Shown here piece after piece: positions 31,273 to 39,025 of a DNA stretch of 39,025 bases; position 1 is the stretch's first letter; every line of letters begins with the position of its first letter. Origin of the DNA: Lentisphaerota bacterium (GTDB taxonomy: Bacteria; Verrucomicrobiota; Kiritimatiellia; RFP12; JAAYLN01); assembly GCA_012521875.1 (NCBI GenBank), contig JAAYLN010000030.1, positions 1 through 39,025 of the forward strand, in the 5' to 3' direction. The translations under genes and the position numbers were made by a program. Under the pieces are notes generated by a model. That model was given only the letters and a program-made list of their open reading frames with translations. It ran no database searches and was not told the origin of the DNA.

Positions 31273-32115
31273 ATGAAGAATTTCAAGATCGGTGTCATGT
31301 CGGACGGTTTCCGCCTGCCGCCGCTGGAAGGTATCCGCAAGGCGGCCCAGATCGGGGCCGAGGGCGTGCAGATCTATACGGTGCACGGGCCGATGGGGCC
31401 GGATGAGATGACCCCCATCAAGCGCACGGAGCTGCGCCAGTTGGTTGACGATCTCGGTATCGTCATCTCGGCGCTCTGCGGCGATATGGGCGGTGGTTTC
31501 CACGATGCCGAACAGAATCCGGAGAAGGTCGCCCTCTCCAAGCGCATCGTTGATCTGGCCGCCGACCTCGGCGTGCCGGTGGTCACCACGCATATCGGCG
31601 TGACCCCCGAGGATCGCTCCTGCCCGATCTACCAGACCATGCTCACTGCCTGCCAGGATCTCGCCGACTACGCCTCCGCCAAGGGCGTGACATTCGCCGT
31701 CGAGACGGGACCCGAGAAGGCCGTGGTGCTCAAGCAGTTCCTTGACGACATCCACAGCCCCGGGCTGGGCGTCAACCTCGACCCCGCCAATCTGGTGATG
31801 GTCTCCGCCGACGATCCGGTCGCGGCCGTGCATACTCTCAAGGACTACATTGTGCATACGCATGCAAAGGACGGCATCCAGCTCTCCCCGGGCAGCGCCG
31901 TCGCCGTCTATCACGGTGCCGACGCCACGGACGAGCCGCCGGTGAAGTTCAAGGAAGTGCCGCTGGGCGAGGGAGATGTGGATTGGCCGCGCTATCTGGC
32001 CGCACTTGCTGAGATCGGCTACAAGGGCTTCCTGACCATCGAGCGCGAAGTGGGACCTGATCCCGCCGCAGATATCACCAAGGCGATCCACTTCCTGCGC
32101 GCGCACATAAACTGA
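31273..32115 (+). CDS. Sugar phosphate isomerase/epimerase-like TIM-barrel protein
   Basis: The 280-residue product belongs to the xylose-isomerase-like/AP-endonuclease-2 fold. Residues in position to form the metal site are Glu144 (FAVETG), Asp170 (NLDPAN), His195 or His197 (VHTHAKD) and Glu257 (LTIERE), each at the end of a predicted beta strand. It starts MKNFKIGVMSDGFRLPPLEGI, with GAGGAA about 7 nt before the ATG. Members act as ketose 3-epimerases, inositol-pathway enzymes and related isomerases; the substrate cannot be named. panB follows 25 bp downstream on the same strand, possibly co-transcribed without a functional link. Cytoplasmic. Confidence 0.88.
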   Translation: MKNFKIGVMSDGFRLPPLEGIRKAAQIGAEGVQIYTVHGPMGPDEMTPIKRTELRQLVDDLGIVISALCGDMGGGFHDAEQNPEKVALSKRIVDLAADLGVPVVTTHIGVTPEDRSCPIYQTMLTACQDLADYASAKGVTFAVETGPEKAVVLKQFLDDIHSPGLGVNLDPANLVMVSADDPVAAVHTLKDYIVHTHAKDGIQLSPGSAVAVYHGADATDEPPVKFKEVPLGEGDVDWPRYLAALAEIGYKGFLTIEREVGPDPAADITKAIHFLRAHIN

Positions 32116-32140
32116 CGGCTGCCAGGCCGGCTCCCTTACC

Positions 32141-32941
32141 ATGAAGCACTGGACAACAACCCGGATCCTCAAAAGCAAGGGTGTGAAGCGCATCGCCTGC
32201 CTGACCGCCTATGATGCCGCCATGGCCCGGCTGGTGGACGAGGCCGGTATCCACGTGATCCTCGTGGGCGACTCGGTCGCCAACACACTGCTGGGCTTCG
32301 ACACCACACTGCCGGTTACCATGGAGCATATGCTCCATCATACCGCCGCTGTGGTGCGTGGCGTCAGCAACGCGCTGGTGGTGGCCGACATGCCCTTCAT
32401 GTCCTACCAGGTCAGCGACGACGAGGGCGTGCGGAATGCCGGGCGTCTGCTGCAGGAGGCCGGGGCCGATGCGGTCAAGCTGGAGGGCGGCGTCATCCGG
32501 GCGCCGCTGATCCGGCGTCTGGCGGAGAACGGCATTCCGGTCATGGCCCACATCGGCCTCACGCCGCAGTCGGTTCTGGCCCTCGGAGGCTACAAGGTGC
32601 AGGGGCGCGAGGCCGATGCCGCGGCGCAGCTCGAGGCCGACGCCAAGGCGGTTGCAGAGGCGGGTGCCTTCTCGGTGGTGCTCGAGTGCGTGCCGGCCGC
32701 GCTCGCCAGCCGCATCACGGAGATCGTCCCCATCCCGACCATCGGCATCGGCGCGGGCGCCGGCTGCGATGGCCAGATACTCGTGATGCACGATATGCTG
32801 GGCATGACGCCGGCCGGCAGCACCGCCAAGTTCGTCAGGCGCTTCGCGGAGGTGGGCGAGGCCATCACCAACGCCACCCGGGAATACGTGCGCGACGTCG
32901 AGGCCGGCACCTATCCCGCCGCCGAGCACTCCTACAAGTAG
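32141..32941 (+). CDS. panB: 3-methyl-2-oxobutanoate hydroxymethyltransferase
   Basis: PanB transfers a hydroxymethyl group from 5,10-methylene-tetrahydrofolate to 2-ketoisovalerate, the first committed step of pantothenate and CoA synthesis. The 266-residue product is full length with LTAYDAAMARLVDEAG (21-36), GDSVANTLLG with Mg ligand Asp44, VVADMPFMSY with Asp83, AVKLEGG with Lys113 and Glu115, MAHIGLTPQSVLALGGYKVQG (135-155), and VLECVP with catalytic Glu182. Its stop lies 6 bp from the stop of the convergent iorB gene, leaving no room for a separate terminator. No strong ribosome site is seen upstream. Cytoplasmic decamer in known members. Confidence 0.95.
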   Translation: MKHWTTTRILKSKGVKRIACLTAYDAAMARLVDEAGIHVILVGDSVANTLLGFDTTLPVTMEHMLHHTAAVVRGVSNALVVADMPFMSYQVSDDEGVRNAGRLLQEAGADAVKLEGGVIRAPLIRRLAENGIPVMAHIGLTPQSVLALGGYKVQGREADAAAQLEADAKAVAEAGAFSVVLECVPAALASRITEIVPIPTIGIGAGAGCDGQILVMHDMLGMTPAGSTAKFVRRFAEVGEAITNATREYVRDVEAGTYPAAEHSYK

Positions 32942-32947
32942 CCGCCG

Positions 32948-33424
32948 CTAGCCGCGTGCGTAGGCGCGGCCGGCATCGAAGGCCGTAATGTTGGCCGCAT
33001 GGTGCTGCTCCGGCAGCGCGGCGCGGATCGCCGCGTGCCATGCCGGGACGCCCAGATCCAGAGAAGTGCTCAGGACGCCCAGCATGGCGACGGCCGCCGT
33101 GCGCGGCGCGCCGTGCTCGATGGAGCCCAGGCAGTCGCTGGTCAGCAGCTTGCCGCCGGGCTTGAGGCGGTAGCGGTTGTTCTCGATCTGCGAGGCATCC
33201 ATGACGAGCAGGATGTCGGCGGCACCGTCTGGCACCATCGGACTCATAACCTGCTCGCCGTAGCGGATGTCGGTGTTCACCGAGCCGCCGCGCTGGCTCA
33301 TGCCGTGGACTTCGGCCTTCTTGACGTCGTGGCCCGAGCGGAAGGCGGCATCCGCGAGAATGTCCGAAGCCTTGACGATACCCTGGCCACCGAGGCCGGC
33401 GATGACGATGTTAAAGGTTTTCAT
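32948..33424 (-). CDS. iorB: Indolepyruvate/2-oxoacid:ferredoxin oxidoreductase, gamma-type subunit
   Basis: The 158-residue product matches the catalytic gamma-like domain of 2-oxoacid ferredoxin oxidoreductases: NIVIAGLGGQGIVKASDILA at 5-24, and AEVHGMSQRGGSVNTDIRYG at 38-57, followed by ADILLVMDASQIENN. With IorA it oxidatively decarboxylates aryl pyruvates to aryl-acyl-CoA, reducing ferredoxin, in amino acid fermentation. It is somewhat shorter than archaeal IorB (about 190-200), with the end reduced. It follows iorA on the minus strand after a 124-bp gap that holds a (CGACAAAG)n repeat. GGAA lies 9 nt before the ATG. Cytoplasmic. Confidence 0.9.
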   Translation of the reverse strand: MKTFNIVIAGLGGQGIVKASDILADAAFRSGHDVKKAEVHGMSQRGGSVNTDIRYGEQVMSPMVPDGAADILLVMDASQIENNRYRLKPGGKLLTSDCLGSIEHGAPRTAAVAMLGVLSTSLDLGVPAWHAAIRAALPEQHHAANITAFDAGRAYARG

Positions 33425-33460
33425 GCTGAGATTTCCGTAGGTTCAGGCTTATCGAGCCCG

Positions 33461-33493
33461 CTTTGTCGCGAGCTTTGTCGCAAACTTTGTCGA
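33461..33493 (-). repeat. (CGACAAAG)n repeat between iorA and iorB
   Basis: On the minus strand it reads CGACAAAGTTTGCGACAAAG then CTCGCGACAAAG. It fills part of the 124-bp gap between two genes that are usually adjacent or overlapping. Confidence 0.75.
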
Positions 33494-33548
33494 ACGTTGG
33501 CGGCTCATGCAGGTCGGTCTCTCGATAGGCTTGGGTGAATATTCCAGA

Positions 33549-35171
33549 TTAGTTCCTGACGGCGTTGGCGGCGTCGTACTGCTTGATCTTGGCCGCGGCC
33601 AGGAGACACGGACGGCGTGCGATGATCACCCAGAGGCCGCCTTCGTTGGCGGCACGGTCGAGGGTGTCGTTGAGTGCCTGCGGGTTGGCGACGTGGTCGA
33701 GCACCACGACGTTGGGCACGCCCATGGCCTTTACCGTGGCCTCGATGCTGATCTTGTGCGCCGGGCCATGCATGAGGTCGCGCCCGGTGGCTGGGTGCTC
33801 CTGCATGCCGGTCATGGCGGTGGTGCCGTTGTCGAGGATCAGCACCACGTGGCCGGTCGGCGGCGGATTGTAGAGCATCTCGGCGATGCCGGTCAGTCCG
33901 CTGTGCATGAAGGTGCTGTCGCCGATGACGCTGACCACGCGCCGTGCCTCGGCCTCCGGCAGGACATGGCGCAGGCCGAGCCCCGCCGAGATGCTGGCGC
34001 CCATGCAGACGGTGGTGTCGATGGCCTGGAAGGGCGGCATCACGCCCAGCGTATAGCAGCCGATGTCGCCGCTGACGATGGCCTTGCGGTCGCGCAGGAT
34101 CTCGAAGGCCGTGCGGTGGGGGCAGCCATTGCAGAGCTGCGGCGGCTTGCCGGGGGGTGGGGGAGTCTCGGGGGTCGTCTCGCCGGCCAGCAGACGCGTG
34201 ACGCGCGCCACGCTCATCTCGCCGAAGCGGTAGATCGGCGGATTGCGCACGGGGGCGGCACCGGCCAGGACGCAGCTCTCCCACAGCACCGGATCGCCCT
34301 CCTCGACCACGTAGGTCTGGGTATGGGCGGCGGCAAAGCGCCGTACCGCCTGCTCCGGCAGTGGGTGTACCATCATGACTTGCAGTACCGCCGTGTTCGG
34401 CGCGGCCTCGCGCGCCAGCACCGTGCTGATGCCATTGGCGATGATGCCGCGCAGTCCGGTATCCGCGCCTTCCAGCGGCGCGTAGAGGAGTGTGCCGTTG
34501 CCATCCTCCTCGGCCCATGCGCGGATAGCCTCGAGCTTCACGCGCAGGCGGCGGTGCGCCGGACGCGCATGGCCGGGCACCATCACACGCTCGGCTGCCT
34601 TGCGCTCGTATTGCGGCGCGGGCGCCGGCTCGAATGTGCGCCGCGCCACGATGCTCTTGGAGTGGCTCACACGCGTGGTAATGCGCAGCAGCACGGGAGT
34701 GTGCCAGCGCTCGGAGATCTCGACGGCGCGCGCCAGGCAGTCGTAGGCCTGCTGCGAGTCGGCCGGCTCGAGCATCGGTACGCCCGCCGCGATGGCGTAG
34801 CGCCGCGAATCCTGCTCGTTCTGGCTCGAGGCCATGCCGGGGTCGTCCGCCACGACGATCACCAGCGCGCCCTCGACGCCCGTGTAGGCCACCGTGAAGA
34901 GCGGATCCGCAGCCACATTCAGGCCGACGTGCTTCATGGTCACCATCACGCGGGCACGGGCGAAGGCCGCGCCGAGGCCGACCTCGAGGGCCACCTTCTC
35001 GTTCGGCGCCCACTGCGCGCGGCCGCCAAGGGCGCCGAACGTCTCCAGAACTTCCGTGCTCGGGGTGCCGGGATAGCCGACGCCAAGCGAGAAGCCATTA
35101 TCCAGCGCGGACCAGGCAATTGCCTCGTCGCCGTTTAGCAGCATGCGTTGTGCGTGTGTCTCCATAGGCAT
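33549..35171 (-). CDS. iorA: Indolepyruvate ferredoxin oxidoreductase alpha subunit, lacking the C-terminal ferredoxin domain
   Basis: The 540-residue product has the alpha-type domain first (GDEAIAWSALDNG, VGYPGTPSTEVLETF at 31-45, NEKVALEVGLGAAFARAR), then a swivel domain, then the TPP-binding beta-type domain: QLCNGCPHRTAFEIL (345-359), SGDIGCYTLGVMPPF (367-381), VIGDSTFMHSGLTGIAEMLYN (415-435; GDS and Asn for Mg-TPP) and LILDNGTTAMTGMQEH (444-459). The usual IorA is about 600-640 residues and ends with a two-[4Fe-4S] ferredoxin domain. Here the protein stops 19 residues after ARRPC, and no ferredoxin Cys motif follows in any frame of the gap. Electron exit would need a separate ferredoxin. 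ATG 35165 is an alternative start. Confidence 0.92.
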   Translation of the reverse strand: MPMETHAQRMLLNGDEAIAWSALDNGFSLGVGYPGTPSTEVLETFGALGGRAQWAPNEKVALEVGLGAAFARARVMVTMKHVGLNVAADPLFTVAYTGVEGALVIVVADDPGMASSQNEQDSRRYAIAAGVPMLEPADSQQAYDCLARAVEISERWHTPVLLRITTRVSHSKSIVARRTFEPAPAPQYERKAAERVMVPGHARPAHRRLRVKLEAIRAWAEEDGNGTLLYAPLEGADTGLRGIIANGISTVLAREAAPNTAVLQVMMVHPLPEQAVRRFAAAHTQTYVVEEGDPVLWESCVLAGAAPVRNPPIYRFGEMSVARVTRLLAGETTPETPPPPGKPPQLCNGCPHRTAFEILRDRKAIVSGDIGCYTLGVMPPFQAIDTTVCMGASISAGLGLRHVLPEAEARRVVSVIGDSTFMHSGLTGIAEMLYNPPPTGHVVLILDNGTTAMTGMQEHPATGRDLMHGPAHKISIEATVKAMGVPNVVVLDHVANPQALNDTLDRAANEGGLWVIIARRPCLLAAAKIKQYDAANAVRN

Positions 35172-35215
35172 GGCAAAGTAAACCTTCAGAGGCCGAAAGT
35201 CAAGGAAAGGCGCAC

Positions 35216-35246
35216 AAAAAAAGGCGCCCCGCTTGCGCGGGACGCC
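35216..35246 (-). terminator. Intrinsic terminator downstream of xseB
   Basis: On the minus strand GGCGTCCCGC, loop GCAA, GCGGGGCGCC form a stem with nine of ten pairs (35246-35223), followed directly by seven T (35222-35216). It separates the clpB/tRNA/xseB block from iorA. Confidence 0.9.
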
Positions 35247-35262
35247 CGTTAAGCCGGTACAC

Positions 35263-35523
35263 CTACTCTGTGGGATTGAAGGGCTTGGTGGTGGCCTCGC
35301 CGTCGGGCCCCCTGACCAGCAGCTCGATGCGGCGCTCGACCTCGTTGAGCTTGTTGGTGCAGTGCCGGACGAGCTGCTGGCCGCGCTCGAAGGCGTTGAC
35401 CATGTCGTCGAGACCCATCTCGCCCTGTTCCATCTTCTGGACGAGGGCCTCGAGCTCCTCCAGGGCCGGTTCGAAGCCCAGCGTCGCTAGCGATTCATCC
35501 TTTTCCGGCTTCTTGGCTTCCAT
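35263..35523 (-). CDS. xseB: Exodeoxyribonuclease VII small subunit
   Basis: The 86-residue product is the usual length. It has the family signature GFEPALEELEALVQKMEQGE (16-35), a helical hairpin, and LDDMVNAFERGQQLVRHC (38-55), followed by the second helix with LNEVERRIELLVRG. XseB forms a complex with the large subunit XseA, which degrades single-stranded DNA; xseA is not in the window. The gene lies 31 bp after tRNA-Val on the same strand and ends at a strong intrinsic terminator 17 bp further on. GAGAG about 6 nt before the ATG is a possible ribosome site. Confidence 0.93.
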   Translation of the reverse strand: MEAKKPEKDESLATLGFEPALEELEALVQKMEQGEMGLDDMVNAFERGQQLVRHCTNKLNEVERRIELLVRGPDGEATTKPFNPTE

Positions 35524-35554
35524 GCTGCTCTCTGGTGGTGGTAGGTGTTAGGAA

Positions 35555-35631
35555 TGGTGGGCGGTGAGGGGCTCGAACCCCCGACTTCCTCGGTGTAAAC
35601 GAGGTGCTCTAGCCGACTGAGCTAACCGCCC
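35555..35631 (-). tRNA. tRNA-Val (anticodon UAC), CCA encoded
   Basis: The acceptor stem GGGCGGT (35631-35625) pairs with ACCGCCC (35565-35559), followed by discriminator A and genomic CCA (35558-35555). The D-arm contains TAGCTCAGTCGGCTAGAGC. The anticodon stem CCTCG/CGAGG encloses TTTACAC with anticodon TAC at the centre. The T-arm is GGGGGTTCGAGCCCC. All arms fold. Confidence 0.96.
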
Positions 35632-35662
35632 GAAGTAAATGCATACCTTATACGGGTGCCGC

Positions 35663-35682
35663 GCTTTCGGCAAGCCGAAAGC
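35663..35682 (-). terminator. Hairpin downstream of clpB, possible terminator
   Basis: GCTTTCGGC (35663-35671) and GCCGAAAGC (35674-35682) are perfect complements with a 2-nt loop (or 8 bp with a tetraloop). A third GCCGAAAGC-type arm lies at 35690-35698, so an alternative pairing is possible. It lies 18 bp after the clpB stop. No T-tract follows. Confidence 0.45.
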
Positions 35683-35699
35683 GAAATCAGCCGAAAGCC

Positions 35700-38330
<2,631 letters not shown>

Positions 38331-38357
38331 GGTTGGTTCTCCTGTCGCCATATAATT

Positions 38358-38373
38358 AGCAGGTAGAGTGCCA
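38358..38373 (-). promoter_or_regulatory. Sigma54-like -24/-12 element upstream of clpB
   Basis: On the minus strand TGGCACTCTACCTGCT matches the sigma54 consensus TGGCAC-N5-TTGCW at nearly all positions, with GG and GC at the required spacing. It ends 27 bp before the clpB ATG. The overlapping TTGGCACTC also resembles one half of a CIRCE element. Functional status is uncertain. A TGCTGA/TCAGCA palindrome (38396-38410) lies just upstream. Confidence 0.35.
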
Positions 38374-38508
38374 ATGTGGCTATATGTGTCTAAGATGCTG
38401 AAAATCAGCAATCTAGGCATAAAGAACGCCCCGACGGCATAGCGCCAGAATGGCGCAATAGAGCGGAGGTGGGACATAATGGCGCATGGAGAGCGGATGC
38501 TCGCCGCC

Positions 38509-38553
38509 CCCACTTTGTCGCGAACTTTGTCGGATACTTTGTCGAAGGCGAAA
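38509..38553 (-). repeat. (CGACAAAG)n repeat cluster upstream of clpB
   Basis: On the minus strand TTCGACAAAGTATCCGACAA and GTTCGCGACAAAGTGGGG. Adjacent 38555-38590 is a run of CACGAAAG-type units. Confidence 0.75.
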
Positions 38554-38628
38554 GGAACCACGAAAGTCACGAAAAGCACGAAAGTAAAGGTGCAATTTGC
38601 CGCGAATGCACGCAAATGCACGCGAAAA

Positions 38629-38728
38629 TGGAGTAAGCGGGTGGATGAAGCGTGCAGATTAAGAGTGGGATTAAGTGTGGGTTTAAGTGGGTGCTCCGCG
38701 CTTGCACCTTATTTCCACGCCTTGTCCC
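38629..38728 (-). repeat. GACAAAG/GCACCCACT mosaic repeat (reverse copy)
   Basis: On the plus strand GAGTAAGCGGGTGGATGAAG, AGAGTGGGATTAAGTGTGGG and TTTAAGTGGGTGCTCCGCG, ending in CACGCCTTGTCCC. Relatives are at 4787-4939, 9810-10015 and 30746-30872. Confidence 0.7.
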
Positions 38729-38793
38729 TCTTTACACTCTTTCCCCTTTGAGGTGCCTCTTCAGGGCGCAGGGGGCGCTTTTTGGAGGGACGA

Positions 38794-39025
38794 TTATTGC
38801 GACCACACAGTGGCTCGCACTTTAGAGGGTAAAAGCGCTGCGCTGCCCTTTCGCCGCCCGGTGGCAAAAGGCAGTAGGCAGTGGCAGTAGGCAGTTATTG
38901 CGACCACACAGTGGCTCGCAATTTAGAGGGTAAAAGAGCTGCCTACCCTTTCGCCGCCTGAGGGCAAAAGGCAGTAGGCAGTGGCAGTAGGCAGTTATTG
39001 CGACCAGACAGTGGCTCGCAATTAA
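38794..39025. repeat. Tandem repeat array, period ~100 bp, continuing past the window
   Basis: Units start at 38794, 38895 and 38995 (TTATTGCGACC). Each carries a hairpin (ATTGCGA+CCAC with GTGG+TCGCAAT), GGGTAAAAG with CGCTGCGCTGCCC, and GGCAGTAGGCAGTGGCAGTA. The unit is the same as at 14085-14323. No gene is seen from 38331 to the window end. Confidence 0.88.

Noticed and set aside
38356-38374. CIRCE element before clpB
   Set aside because: Only one half (TTGGCACTC) resembles CIRCE; the other half is absent at the required 9-bp spacing.
38331-38621. Upstream extension of ClpB
   Set aside because: The extension is encoded by (CGACAAAG)n and other repeats, and the AGGAG ribosome site supports the start at 38330, giving the normal family length.
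38794-39025. CRISPR array
   Set aside because: Units of about 100 bp are repeated nearly whole with no unique spacers between short repeats, and no cas gene is near.

Overview
The window is high-G+C bacterial chromosomal DNA with densely coded blocks separated by 0.3-1.4 kb intergenic tracts packed with repeats. The gene set includes LL-diaminopimelate aminotransferase (DapL), a lipid-A-type acyltransferase, YchF, PanB, IorAB, ClpB, DUF4838 and clan-A-like glycoside hydrolases, and an IclR-controlled operon. Together with the very repeat-rich spacers this suggests an anaerobic member of the PVC group, most likely Lentisphaerota or Kiritimatiellota. That placement is inference: no rRNA gene is present.

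Layout. 1-877: 3'-truncated gene for an exported protein of unknown function (minus). 1530-4340: duplicated GH39-like glycosidase (minus) whose second copy has lost the acid/base Glu. 5158-5283: 3' stub of a mutarotase-like gene. 5289-7480: acyltransferase-dapL pair with overlapping stop and start. 8450-9556: ychF. 10606-13997: HAD-like phosphatase and a large polytopic membrane protein, coupled by TGATG. 14339-20685 (plus): a strong promoter with a palindromic operator, an IclR regulator, three paralogous QueG-like iron-sulfur proteins, an HpcH/HpaI aldolase and a DUF4838 protein. This looks like one catabolic operon and is the most interesting part of the window. 20778-28610 (minus): lemA, M48 protease, nif3, dCMP deaminase and a large frameshifted glycosidase in a tightly spaced run. 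28937-29905: class IV aminotransferase (plus). 31273-32941: sugar isomerase/epimerase-like protein and panB (plus). 32948-35171: iorB and iorA (minus), with IorA lacking its usual C-terminal ferredoxin domain. 35216-38330: terminator, xseB, tRNA-Val(UAC) and clpB (minus).

Non-coding. At least five repeat families recur in the spacers: a composite element of about 300 bp with a 15-bp inverted-repeat core (three full copies, one partial); (CGACAAAG)n clusters; a GACAAAG-plus-GCACCCACT mosaic; a two-copy element of about 120 bp with a partly covarying hairpin; and tandem arrays of period about 100 bp with an internal hairpin. Two adjacent perfect hairpins at 8283-8334 have complementary tetraloops. 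No CRISPR array, IS transposase, integrase or phage gene was seen.

How the genes may work together. The IclR operon and the nearby glycosidases suggest uptake-independent breakdown of a glycan-derived compound: DUF4838 and GH proteins near the polymer, the iron-sulfur proteins for a reductive step, and the aldolase for C-C cleavage. This is a hypothesis from gene context. The other blocks are housekeeping: lysine/peptidoglycan precursor (dapL), outer membrane lipid (acyltransferase), proteostasis (clpB, M48, lemA), nucleotide metabolism and coenzyme A (panB).
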